NCBI GenBank assembly: GCA_903867225.1
Contig: CAIPQN010000032.1
Coordinates: 21,124-85,123 of the forward strand
Origin: an uncultured Pseudomonadota bacterium
GTDB lineage: Bacteria > Pseudomonadota > Gammaproteobacteria > Methylococcales > Methylomonadaceae
Direction of reading: 5' to 3'
Length of the DNA: 64,000 nucleotides
Of the stretch, positions 1 to 8,425 are shown in pieces (positions within the stretch are counted from its first letter, which is position 1; each line of letters begins with the position of its first letter). Under the pieces are notes generated by a model, which saw only the letters and a list, made by a program, of their open reading frames with translations, made no database searches and had not been told where the DNA came from. Both the position numbers and the translations under genes were made by a program.

Positions 1-41
1 ACCGCTGCTGGCATGATTCTTTATCGAAAACAGCGGTTTTC
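1..41 (+). terminator. possible terminator of an upstream gene
   Basis: A 7-bp perfect inverted repeat (ACCGCTG at 1-7, CAGCGGT at 31-37) is followed by four T. The loop is long (23 nt) and the left edge of the window cuts the context, so this may be chance. No coding sequence is seen before the gene at 99. Confidence 0.25.
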
Positions 42-98
42 TACAATCCAACAAAATAGTAAATTAACCTTCGCAAAAATTTAAGGGATTGAATCATT

Positions 99-1472
99 AT
101 GGCATCGTGGGCAAGCAGTCTTTTTTCTAAAAAAACAACTGATATTAAAAATTTATCTGAAGAAAAAAGTGGTAAATCTGTTGATACAAACACCGCTACA
201 GGTTTATCTGCGGCTACTCCACCACAATCCGCAAAAGAAGCAAAACAACCTTTAGCGATATTGAAAAAATTAGCACCTATTCGTGATTTGAATGACGAGG
301 ACATTGTCCAAATTGATCAGTGGATTTTAACTTATACTCCTGAATCTGTTGTATTTGTTCTAGGTGAAAAAAGTGAATATCTTTATTATTTGCTTAAAGG
401 CAGCGTTGAACTTGAATCCGATGGTGGGGCAAATTATTTCATTGAAGAAGGTTCTACATTAGCGAATCTACCGCTTAACAGTGGAAAAGTTTGCGGTGCA
501 ACAGCAACTACAAAATCCCAAAGCGTTATCCTTTCAATGCCAACCAATTTGGTGCAATGGTGGATAACAAAAAACAAATCAAATCCTGCCGATAATTTAG
601 AAATTATTGATATTGAGTTACCTAAAGAAATTCCCAATACACAATTCTTTAATAGTTTTGCGAAAGCCTATCGAGAAAATAAGCTGAGTTTGCCATCGTT
701 GCCGCAAGTGGCAATTAAACTTCGTAAAGCGATGGAAGAAGATATTGGTATTAAAGATGTTATTAAAATTATTGAAATTGACGCACCGATTGTGGCGAAA
801 CTGATTCAAGTTTCAAATAGTGCGTTATATGTATCAACAACCCCCATTAAAAACTGTCACGATGCTGTTACTCGTCTGGGTTTGGAAACAACACGAAAAC
901 TCGTCATGGGAATTAGTGTAAAACAATTGTTTCAATCTAAATCGCCTCAGCTTATGGCGAAAATGATGGAATTGTGGAAAAAAAGTTTACATATTTCGAG
1001 TTTGAGCTTTGTACTCGCCCAAGAATCGGGTGAAGTAAATCCTGAAGACGCATTATTAGCGGGTTTAATATGTGACATCGGCGCGATTCCATTATTGCAT
1101 TTTGCTGAACAAAATCCAGATAGTTACCCCGATTTAAACGAATTACAAATTGCGATGCCTTATTTAAATCCTCCCGTCGGTTCTTTAGTTTTGCACACGT
1201 TAGGTTTTGCAAAAGAAATTACTGAAATCCCAAAACATGCAGAAGATTGGTATTACGAAAGTGATTCCGATAAATTGACGCTGATTGATGTCGTTATTTT
1301 GGCAAAATTACACAGCTATTTCGGCACGGATCGCGCCAAAGAATTGCCTTATATCAATTCAATTCCCGCTTATACAAAACTAAAGAATGGAAAATTAAAT
1401 CCAGATTTTTCATTGGATATTTTGTCCAAAGCACAACAACGTATTGATGATGCCATGAGCATGTTTGGTTAA
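99..1472 (+). CDS. HDOD-domain signalling protein with N-terminal cyclic-nucleotide-binding-like domain (copy A)
   Basis: The 457-residue protein has a polar Ser/Lys-rich start (about 1-65), a cNMP-binding-like beta-roll (about 68-165, with LYYLLKGSVEL), then an HDOD domain (about 195-400) beginning LPSLPQVAIKLRKAM and containing DAPIVAKLIQVSNSALY. HDOD domains relate to HD phosphohydrolases but usually lack the metal ligands and act as signalling scaffolds. The start follows an AAGGG-like site. Its stop overlaps the ATG of a close paralogue by one base (TAATG), so the two are translationally coupled. The pairing suggests a two-subunit or duplicated regulator. The ligand of the N-terminal domain cannot be told from sequence. 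Confidence 0.8.
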   Translation: MASWASSLFSKKTTDIKNLSEEKSGKSVDTNTATGLSAATPPQSAKEAKQPLAILKKLAPIRDLNDEDIVQIDQWILTYTPESVVFVLGEKSEYLYYLLKGSVELESDGGANYFIEEGSTLANLPLNSGKVCGATATTKSQSVILSMPTNLVQWWITKNKSNPADNLEIIDIELPKEIPNTQFFNSFAKAYRENKLSLPSLPQVAIKLRKAMEEDIGIKDVIKIIEIDAPIVAKLIQVSNSALYVSTTPIKNCHDAVTRLGLETTRKLVMGISVKQLFQSKSPQLMAKMMELWKKSLHISSLSFVLAQESGEVNPEDALLAGLICDIGAIPLLHFAEQNPDSYPDLNELQIAMPYLNPPVGSLVLHTLGFAKEITEIPKHAEDWYYESDSDKLTLIDVVILAKLHSYFGTDRAKELPYINSIPAYTKLKNGKLNPDFSLDILSKAQQRIDDAMSMFG

Positions 1473-2959
1473 TGTTTTTAAATACACTTGCTGCATTTTA
1501 TCGCTCGCTACAACGGCTACTTGCCTTACCACAAAACCTTTTATTTGGTGGTTTTGAGCGTATTTTTTCGTCATCATCTTCTGCCACCGAAGAAGATGAT
1601 AATGAGGCTGCTGAAGAAATTAACGAACTTCTTAATCCAGATAGTATTTCTAAAGATGCGATTCCTGTTATTCCAGTATTCGTTACACCAACAGCCCGCA
1701 CCGCTCCGATTTACATTAACACTACTGAGCCACAAACCGTCAGATCACTTAGAAAGTTTGCGCCGCTGCGTTATTTGTCTGAAAGTATGCTTGAACAAAT
1801 CGACCAACAAACGCTGCATTACACAGCCGATTCGGTTGTATTTATTACAGGAGAGATTACAGAATATGCGTTTTATTTGTTGCATGGCAGTGTTGAATTG
1901 CATCCTGAAGGCATCTTTCCATACACCGTTAATGTCGGTACGCCACAAGCTGGATTGCCATTAAATAGTGGTTTTTCATGCGGTTCAACCGTCGTTACAA
2001 CTGCGCCTTGTATTATTTTGGCAGTTTCGCGCATTTTTCTACAACGACTAACCCAACAAAAATATCGTTATACTTTAGGTAACGAATTTATAAAAAGTAA
2101 TTTACCGCGTGATTTACCTAACAATCGTTTTTTTGCCGATTTTGCACACGCTTATCGAGAAAATAGTTTGTCTTTGCCTAGTTTGCCGCAAGTCGCCTCA
2201 CGTTTAAGACAAGCTCTGCAAGACCCCGACGTTACTATTGTCGATGTCATAAATATCGTGCAATTTGATGCAACGATTGTGGCAAAACTCATTCAAGTCG
2301 CAAACAGTGTGTTTTATGCTGCCGAAGCTCCTATTACAAATTGCCATAATGCGGTGCTTCGTTTGGGATTAGAAGCAACACGTCGCGTAGTGATGGGAAT
2401 TAGTGTGAAACACCTGTTTTATTCTCAAAATAAACAGCTGATGAGCATGATGCAATCGACTTGGCGGAGCAGTATTTACTTATCGAGTTTGTGTTACATT
2501 TTGGCAAAAGAAAGCAAAACGGTGAATCCAGAAGATGCTTTGTTAGCGGGCTTGATTTGCGACATCGGAAGAATTCCTGTGTTGAATTTTGCCGAAGAAC
2601 AATTAGATTATTCGCCCGATTTGCGCGAACTTAAAACAGCATTACCATTTTTAAGTCCGCCAGTTGGGACATTGATGTTACATAATTTGGATTTTTCCGC
2701 TGATTTAATCAACATTCCTAAGTTTTCAGAAGATTGGTTTTATGAAAGCGGTGAAGAACAATTAACCTTAATTGATATTGTCATTTTGGCGAAATTACAC
2801 AGTTATTTTGGATCGAAAAAGGCAAAATACTTACCTTATCTCAATACGATTCCCGCGTATGTAAAACTCAACAAAGGCAAGTTAAATGGCGACTTTTCGC
2901 TTAACGTTTTACATCAAGCGCAAGCACGCATTTATGAAGCAATGACATTTTTCTCTTAA
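1472..2959 (+). CDS. HDOD-domain signalling protein with N-terminal cyclic-nucleotide-binding-like domain (copy B)
   Basis: This 495-residue paralogue of the preceding gene shares its whole layout: a variable acidic N-terminal stretch (about 30-60), a cNMP-binding-like domain with EYAFYLLHGSVEL, and an HDOD domain beginning LPSLPQVASRLRQAL. Segments such as NPEDALLAGLICDIG and TLIDIVILAKLHSYFG are nearly identical in both copies, which indicates a tandem duplication. The N-terminal region before the cNMP-like domain is the most divergent part. The 3' end overlaps the converging darP gene by four bases. Function beyond signalling is not visible. Confidence 0.8.
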   Translation: MFLNTLAAFYRSLQRLLALPQNLLFGGFERIFSSSSSATEEDDNEAAEEINELLNPDSISKDAIPVIPVFVTPTARTAPIYINTTEPQTVRSLRKFAPLRYLSESMLEQIDQQTLHYTADSVVFITGEITEYAFYLLHGSVELHPEGIFPYTVNVGTPQAGLPLNSGFSCGSTVVTTAPCIILAVSRIFLQRLTQQKYRYTLGNEFIKSNLPRDLPNNRFFADFAHAYRENSLSLPSLPQVASRLRQALQDPDVTIVDVINIVQFDATIVAKLIQVANSVFYAAEAPITNCHNAVLRLGLEATRRVVMGISVKHLFYSQNKQLMSMMQSTWRSSIYLSSLCYILAKESKTVNPEDALLAGLICDIGRIPVLNFAEEQLDYSPDLRELKTALPFLSPPVGTLMLHNLDFSADLINIPKFSEDWFYESGEEQLTLIDIVILAKLHSYFGSKKAKYLPYLNTIPAYVKLNKGKLNGDFSLNVLHQAQARIYEAMTFFS

Positions 2960-3621
2960 TCGTCTTCATCAATATCATCGTCGTCAAAGTCATCCGTATC
3001 ATCTTCAAATTCAACTGTTGCAGGCATATCGTCCTCGTTCCATTCTTCATCAAAATCAAATAGCGTTTTTAAATAGCGGTATAACAAACGCGATGATTTT
3101 GACGATTGCCCTGCCGCCAATTCTTTTTGAGCATTCCGTATAAGTTGGCGCAAATGTTGACGATCCGCGTGCGGTTGCTCATCTAATAATTCAGTTAGCG
3201 CATCATTTCCTTCACTTAATAAACGAGTACGCCATTTTTCAATAATATGATGTTCTCGTACAGCGTGACCACTTTGATTTTTGAATTTAGCCACTTTTTC
3301 AATAATCGGCTCAACCAAACTTTCCATTTTATAAAATTGTTGCGCGATAAATTTAAGTTGACGTTTGCGAGCAGATTTACGCGGCATTTTTGCAACTTCA
3401 CGAATCAACATTTCCAACTTTTCAGGCAAGCCCAACGCGGTAATTTGAGCTGACGGCAGCGATGAAATTTCTTCACCTAACGCCAATAATGCGGCAATTT
3501 CTTTTTTGATTTGGGTTTTATTTGGACGAACAGCGTAATAAACGATATTGCCATCTTCGTCATATTCGTAATCATCTTCGTCGTCATTATTTGGATTATT
3601 TCGGGTGATATATTCAGTCAT
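2956..3621 (-). CDS. darP: DarP (YjgA) family 50S ribosome maturation protein
   Basis: The 221-residue protein matches the YjgA/DarP family, which binds the assembling large ribosomal subunit near the peptidyl transferase centre. Family features seen are KTQIKKEIAALLALGEEI, a basic RKSARKRQLKFIAQ segment, IEKWRTRLLSEG and the strongly conserved EQPHADRQHLRQLIRNAQKE. It is longer than the usual ~180 residues because of acidic additions at both ends: an Asp/Glu/Asn-rich start (about 9-25) and a C-terminal tail of almost only Asp and Glu (about 195-221). It is separated from the Hsp70 gene upstream by a terminator hairpin, so it probably has its own promoter. Confidence 0.88.
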   Translation of the reverse strand: MTEYITRNNPNNDDEDDYEYDEDGNIVYYAVRPNKTQIKKEIAALLALGEEISSLPSAQITALGLPEKLEMLIREVAKMPRKSARKRQLKFIAQQFYKMESLVEPIIEKVAKFKNQSGHAVREHHIIEKWRTRLLSEGNDALTELLDEQPHADRQHLRQLIRNAQKELAAGQSSKSSRLLYRYLKTLFDFDEEWNEDDMPATVEFEDDTDDFDDDDIDEDD

Positions 3622-3645
3622 TTTTCTAGGGTGTTAGTGGAAAGA

Positions 3646-3676
3646 AAAGGTGAAAGACATTGCGTCTTTCACCTAC
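3646..3676 (-). terminator. intrinsic terminator of the Hsp70 cluster
   Basis: A perfect 11-bp inverted repeat (3648-3658 and 3664-3674) with a 5-nt loop lies just past the Hsp70 stop. Read on the minus strand it is followed by TTTTCTTT, the expected U-rich run. It separates the Hsp70 cluster from darP. Confidence 0.75.
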
Positions 3677-3683
3677 TTTTTAT

Positions 3684-5735
3684 TTAGTTACGCACATCAA
3701 ATTCAATTTTCCAATGTCCATTATCTTTATTTGAAAATGCCTGCAATTCTAACGTGCCGACTTCGGTGACAGCGGAACCTAAATGCACAGCAACGACTTC
3801 GCCAGAACGTCGCCCTTCTTGATCAAGTGTTATTTCAATTTCGTTTAATTCTGAAATTTCATCATCTTGCCAATAATCTAAACGTGTACCGACAACGTCT
3901 TCACGGCGCGTTGTCGAACTAAAGAATCGGAAACGGACTTGCTCACCGACAATTAAACCAAATTCATCAGTTGGTAATTCGACTTTTGTCCCCTCTTCCA
4001 TGCCAAATGGCGCAATACATAAGGCTTGAATTTCAGGCGGCATTCCAGGCACAGACGGCATCGCACTTTCAATACCAACGTAATAAGCTGCCGCTGTTCC
4101 GCCTTTGATACGAACGCCTTTGCCTTTACGAACAAAACCGTAATATGCCGCGCCACGAGCAACCGCTAAATCTAAATCTGCACCTTCTAATAAACGCGCT
4201 TCGGGTGAATTTTCAGTTTTCAGCCAATCGTTTAATACATCCATCAAACGTTGGCTTAATGCGTCAGCTTTGAACACGCCGCCATTAAATAAAACCGCTG
4301 TTGGATGCAAGAACGTCGCGCCTTCGGGTAAATCAATACCGTCTAAATCGTCGGCGGCATTTTGTTGTTTTGCCAAAAATGCGGCTAAGTGGCGTGTGAT
4401 TCCAGCGTCTTGAGCATACGGCAAACCTTTTGTTTGTAGACCTGCACGAGCGCGTGAAACAGGGCGTTCACTCACAAGAACTTTGGGTAAAAATCCTTCG
4501 ATTAAAACGCTATTCACTTCGTCGCGGGTTAATTCGCTACGCAATGTGCCGTCGATTAAAGATGAACCGCGATTCGGTACGACTAATGGCACACTCGCAA
4601 CATCGCTTGAAAAAATCTTTTCTTTCGCATCGCGGCAACCGTGTGTTAACGCTTGAACTTGCCACGGTTCTAAACGTTTGCCATCTTTTTCGATTTTAGC
4701 TTTGACGGTGTACGCCAACGCTAAATCCATGTTATCGCCACCGAGTAGAATGTGTTCGCCAACGGCGACGCGCGTTAAATCTAATACGCCATCTTTTTCA
4801 GTAACCGCAATTAACGATAAATCAGTGGTTCCGCCACCCACGTCGATAACTAAAATCACATCGCCAGTTTTGGCTTGTTTGCGCCATTCGCCTTGCGTTT
4901 GTTCAATCCAACTATATAACGCTGCTTGCGGTTCTTCGAGCAAAATCGCATGACTTAAACCCACAGCGCGAGCGGCTTCAACCGTTAATTCACGCGCAGC
5001 TGGGTCGAATGATGCAGGCACAGTTAACACCAAATCTTGCTCAGAAAGTGGTGCGTTCGGATGTAAATGTAGCCACGCGCTGCTCATGTGTTCCAAATAG
5101 GCTTTGGTCGCTTCAAATGGAGATACTTTTTGAACTTCATCGGGTGCATCAGCAGGTAAAATTGCTGATTTGCAATCAACTCCTGCGTGACACAACCAAC
5201 TTTTCGCGCTTGAAACCAAACGAATGGGTGTTTTAGAACCTAGATTGCGTGCAATTTCACCGACAATAAAATCAGGTTTTTGATTCCAAGGAAGAACGAT
5301 TGAATTTGCAGGTAATTCTGCGTCATTCGCTTGATAAATAAACGAGGGTAATTGTAATTTTTCTTCAACAATACTCGGGGACGTTAATTGCGAAATCCCC
5401 ATTACTTGTTGTGAAAATTCAGCTTCAACGTCAGTAATATCGGCATAAGAAAGCACGCAATGCGTTGTCCCTAAATCAATCCCGACAGCAAACTTTTTGC
5501 CTGTTGCATCATCAATTTTTTGCGTTGATTTAACAGCGACTTGTGCAGGTTCAACTTTTAATTCAGAAGCTTCTTTTTTTGCTTCATCAACTTTCGTTTC
5601 AACCACCGCTTCAACTTTAGGAGCTTCTGCTTTGGTTTCAGATTTAACGTCAGGCTTTTTCACCTCGTCTTTTTTCGGTTCATCAACTTTCGCCGTTTCA
5701 GCCGCTTGTTTTTTCATTTTTTCAAAAAAACTCAT
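3684..5735 (-). CDS. Hsp70-family (DnaK-like) protein paired with DUF2760
   Basis: The 683-residue protein has an Hsp70 actin-like ATPase domain: phosphate-1 motif GIDLGTTHCVLSY at about 85-97 and phosphate-2 motif VIDVGGGTTDLSL near 305. It is not housekeeping DnaK: an 80-residue Lys/Glu/Ala/Val-rich, probably disordered extension precedes the ATPase domain, and the protein ends soon after a beta-rich C-terminal region without the helical lid and EEVD-like tail. It overlaps the DUF2760 gene by four bases, so the two are translationally coupled. Hsp70 paralogues next to DUF2760 recur in proteobacteria; clients and role are unknown to me. Involvement in an envelope-linked chaperone complex is inference from the membrane segment of its partner. 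Confidence 0.85.
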   Translation of the reverse strand: MSFFEKMKKQAAETAKVDEPKKDEVKKPDVKSETKAEAPKVEAVVETKVDEAKKEASELKVEPAQVAVKSTQKIDDATGKKFAVGIDLGTTHCVLSYADITDVEAEFSQQVMGISQLTSPSIVEEKLQLPSFIYQANDAELPANSIVLPWNQKPDFIVGEIARNLGSKTPIRLVSSAKSWLCHAGVDCKSAILPADAPDEVQKVSPFEATKAYLEHMSSAWLHLHPNAPLSEQDLVLTVPASFDPAARELTVEAARAVGLSHAILLEEPQAALYSWIEQTQGEWRKQAKTGDVILVIDVGGGTTDLSLIAVTEKDGVLDLTRVAVGEHILLGGDNMDLALAYTVKAKIEKDGKRLEPWQVQALTHGCRDAKEKIFSSDVASVPLVVPNRGSSLIDGTLRSELTRDEVNSVLIEGFLPKVLVSERPVSRARAGLQTKGLPYAQDAGITRHLAAFLAKQQNAADDLDGIDLPEGATFLHPTAVLFNGGVFKADALSQRLMDVLNDWLKTENSPEARLLEGADLDLAVARGAAYYGFVRKGKGVRIKGGTAAAYYVGIESAMPSVPGMPPEIQALCIAPFGMEEGTKVELPTDEFGLIVGEQVRFRFFSSTTRREDVVGTRLDYWQDDEISELNEIEITLDQEGRRSGEVVAVHLGSAVTEVGTLELQAFSNKDNGHWKIEFDVRN

Positions 5736-6427
5736 AATTCAACCTCTGCTGGCGCGATTACATTTGCGTTGTACCCTTGAACGGTACTTGGCAAACGTAC
5801 ATCGGTGACTTGCCAACCTTTATGAATAATCGTGCCTGTAAAGGGTGGATTACCGACAATGTTGCCCGTCACGCGTACTTTCGCCGCGTCGTAGCCTTCA
5901 ATCAACGTGATTTTGTCACCTTCGTTTTCTTTTGCAATCGAAGTGAAAGTGAAATGTTCGTTTAAGACTTTATTGCAACCTTCGTGAATTACACGCGCTA
6001 CCATGCCAACATCTTCATCGCTGTGTGCGCCCATATCTTCTTTGATGAAGTCGATGAAACGTGCGTCATTTTGTAATAAATAAAGTAATTGCAACGCAGC
6101 ATCAGAGTTTGCTTCTTTTAACACAACTGGTGCAGGTGCTGGAATTTGGACGATTTTTTCAACTTCAACAATGCGTTCAACAGGCACTTCGACAATTTTT
6201 TCGACGATTTGAATAATAGGTTCAGCTTGCACAATTTTTTCAACGATTTTGATTTGTGGTTCTGCTGCATTATTTTCTTTACGTCGTGCCATACACATGA
6301 CTAACGACAACAACGTTAAAATCAACGCACCCGCCAAAATAGCCGATGTTCCTGCCAAACAAACGTGCCACGCATCAAGTGTTGTTGGTTTGAGTGCTAA
6401 ATCAATTGTGTAATTGGTTATATCCAT
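5732..6427 (-). CDS. DUF2760 membrane-anchored protein
   Basis: The 231-residue protein has one strong transmembrane helix at about 22-46, followed by a Cys/Arg-Arg boundary that suggests the C-terminal part is cytoplasmic. A linker at about 55-95 is built from repeated IVEKIV-like units rich in Val, Ile, Glu and Pro. The remainder (about 105-228) matches DUF2760, with LLQNDARFIDFIKEDMG, VARVIHEGCNKVLNEHF and the GNPPFTGTIIHKGWQV core. It lies between a secreted small protein (27-base gap) and the Hsp70 gene (4-base overlap). It could tether the Hsp70 to the inner membrane. No enzymatic motif is seen. Confidence 0.85.
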   Translation of the reverse strand: MDITNYTIDLALKPTTLDAWHVCLAGTSAILAGALILTLLSLVMCMARRKENNAAEPQIKIVEKIVQAEPIIQIVEKIVEVPVERIVEVEKIVQIPAPAPVVLKEANSDAALQLLYLLQNDARFIDFIKEDMGAHSDEDVGMVARVIHEGCNKVLNEHFTFTSIAKENEGDKITLIEGYDAAKVRVTGNIVGNPPFTGTIIHKGWQVTDVRLPSTVQGYNANVIAPAEVEL

Positions 6428-6454
6428 TTTGAAACCTCTTTTTTATAGTTTTTA

Positions 6455-6832
6455 TTATTGAACGGAACGCGCCGCTTCGTTATACATCATGTCTTGCAAC
6501 ACCAAGCGCGTGGTTTGCAAACGCATTTGTTTCAAATGTCTGTCAGCAATGATTTCAGGCACTTTTTCAGCGATATAAACCTCACGCATTTTTGCCAACA
6601 CATTTTCGCATTGTTTTACAATGGCTTCGGTGGCGTGACGGCTTTCTTGTTTTTGATAAGGTGCTTTTTGCATTTCATCGGCGACGCATTTTTTATACAC
6701 GAATTTTGACTCTTGAATTTTTTTAATTGTCGCATCGCTGATGGTGGTGTTTTGCCAATCGTCTTTTGACGGTTCAACAGCAAAACTGGCGGTGGAAATA
6801 AATAACAATGGGATTAAAAACAATTTTTTCAT
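6455..6832 (-). CDS. small exported protein of the Hsp70/DUF2760 cluster
   Basis: The 125-residue protein begins with a clear Sec signal peptide (MKKLFLIPLLFISTASFA, cleavage likely after residue 18). The mature part is mostly helical and charged, with two cysteines near positions 49 and 75 that could form a disulfide in the periplasm. I do not recognise the family. It is the first gene of the minus-strand cluster ending with Hsp70, so it may be the periplasmic partner of the DUF2760 membrane protein, but this is based on position only. Confidence 0.65.
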   Translation of the reverse strand: MKKLFLIPLLFISTASFAVEPSKDDWQNTTISDATIKKIQESKFVYKKCVADEMQKAPYQKQESRHATEAIVKQCENVLAKMREVYIAEKVPEIIADRHLKQMRLQTTRLVLQDMMYNEAARSVQ

Positions 6833-6968
6833 GTGATTCCTACAAGGTTTAAGCGTGATTTCAGTTTAATTTTACGCGAATTGCCTAAAAACAAATAACA
6901 TTTATCGAACCCGCCAAGATTCGGTAAGATAGACGCTATTTTTTACTTCCAGACTTATAGTTAATGTT

Positions 6969-7694
6969 ATGACGCAATCTTTTATTTCAACCAAACTCAT
7001 TCCTGTAAATGAACGTTTAATTATGGCACTCGACGTGCCGAGTATCGATGAAGCAAAAGCACTTGTCGAAGAATTAGGCGACAGCGTAATTTTTTACAAA
7101 GTCGGCATGGAATTATTCATGTGTGGCGATTATTTTGGTTTCATCGAATGGCTTAAAGCACGCGGCAAAAAAGTGTTTGTCGATTTGAAATTTTTCGACG
7201 TACCTGCCACCGTCGGACGTGCGATTGCAGCGTTAAGTCAAAAAGGCGTGGATTTAGCCACCATTCACGGCAATGACGCAATTATGGAATATGCCGTTAA
7301 AAACAAAGGCGATTTAAAAGTTTTAGCTGTTACGGCGTTAACGAGTTTAGACCGAGGCGATTTGAACGATTTGGGTTTTCAATGCGACGTGCGTGAATTG
7401 GTTTTATCTCGCGCAAAACGAGCGTTAGCGATTGGTTGCGACGGTATTGTGTCTTCGGGTTTAGAAGTTTCAATGTTGCGCGAAGAATTGGACAATAAAT
7501 TACTCGTTATCACGCCTGGTGTGCGTCCTGTCGATAATCGTGAAGACGATGACCAAAAACGGGTTGTGACCGTCGAAGGTGCATTTCAAAATGGCGCGGA
7601 TTACATCGTGGTCGGTCGTCCGATTCGTGATGCGGCAAATCGCAAAGCAATGGCAGAAACTATGCAAGCCCAAATTGCTGCACAATTCGTATGA
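6969..7694 (+). CDS. pyrF: orotidine 5'-phosphate decarboxylase
   Basis: PyrF catalyses the last step of UMP synthesis. The 241-residue protein is a normal length and shows the substrate motif IMALDVPS near the start, the catalytic Lys-Asp segment VFVDLKFFDVPATV (about 75-88), and the C-terminal phosphate-binding ITPGVRP and GADYIVVGRPI segments. It starts a run of three genes joined by ATGA overlaps with the TauE/SafE-like gene and a sigma-54 activator. I kept the ATG at 6969; no strong ribosome site precedes it. An internal ATG (residue 19) is too close to the active-site strand to be likely. Confidence 0.95.
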   Translation: MTQSFISTKLIPVNERLIMALDVPSIDEAKALVEELGDSVIFYKVGMELFMCGDYFGFIEWLKARGKKVFVDLKFFDVPATVGRAIAALSQKGVDLATIHGNDAIMEYAVKNKGDLKVLAVTALTSLDRGDLNDLGFQCDVRELVLSRAKRALAIGCDGIVSSGLEVSMLREELDNKLLVITPGVRPVDNREDDDQKRVVTVEGAFQNGADYIVVGRPIRDAANRKAMAETMQAQIAAQFV

Positions 7695-8425
7695 TTTTTG
7701 ACCCCGAATTTACATCTTCACTTTTAGTTGCGCTGCTAATGGGTTTATTTAGCAGTCTGCATTGCATCGGAATGTGTGGCTCAATTATTGGTTCATTAAC
7801 GTTCAGCCTTGCACCTGAAATTCGCCAAGATAAAAAACGCTTGTTACCATTCATTTTCAGCTACAACGCGGGACGCATTACCAGTTACGGTATTGCAGGT
7901 GCAGCGGCTGGATTGATTGAGGTTTTAGTGACATTGCCGCTCGGCGAAACACATGGTCATCGTTTATTACAAATTATTTCCGCGCTAATTATGACGGGCG
8001 CGGGGTTGTATATTGCAGGTTGGTTTCCACGTTTTGCCTATATCGAAAAATTGGGATTGCATATTTGGCGACGTGTTGAACCGTTTGGGCGCAAATTGAT
8101 TCCCGTCAAGGACTGCAAACACGCCTATTTATTCGGCATGGTTTGGGGTTGGATTCCGTGCGGATTGGTCTATGCAGCATTGGCATTGACGATTGCCAGC
8201 GGTAGCATTTTGCAAAGTTCGTTGACGATGATTGCATTCGGTTTAGGCACACTTCCTGCTGTAATGGGAGTTGGCGTGATGATTAGTGTTTTAACACGTC
8301 TTGCATCGATGAAACGATTTAAACAAATTGTTGGGATTATCATGATTGCGTTGGCACTGTTTTCGGCGTTTCCAACGTTGAATCCAATGGCGATTATGCC
8401 GCACACCATGCACGAAGGATTATGA
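7691..8425 (+). CDS. TauE/SafE-like (DsbD_2 / UreH-type) six-helix membrane protein
   Basis: The 244-residue protein has about six hydrophobic segments and the family signature SSLHCIGMCG near its start (Cys25, Cys29), repeated in weaker form as GWIPCGLVYAAL in the second half. Proteins of this type are annotated as sulfite-exporter-like or cytochrome-oxidase/metal-maturation proteins and often transport or reduce thiol- or copper-linked substrates. Its ATG overlaps the pyrF stop (ATGA) and its stop overlaps the next start in the same way, so it is co-translated with both. The cysteines suggest redox or copper chemistry; the substrate is not known. Confidence 0.8.
   Translation: MIFDPEFTSSLLVALLMGLFSSLHCIGMCGSIIGSLTFSLAPEIRQDKKRLLPFIFSYNAGRITSYGIAGAAAGLIEVLVTLPLGETHGHRLLQIISALIMTGAGLYIAGWFPRFAYIEKLGLHIWRRVEPFGRKLIPVKDCKHAYLFGMVWGWIPCGLVYAALALTIASGSILQSSLTMIAFGLGTLPAVMGVGVMISVLTRLASMKRFKQIVGIIMIALALFSAFPTLNPMAIMPHTMHEGL

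Noticed and set aside
4430..5236. Several plus-strand open frames opposite the Hsp70 gene
   Set aside because: No family resemblance and no ribosome sites; the minus-strand Hsp70 motifs are unambiguous.
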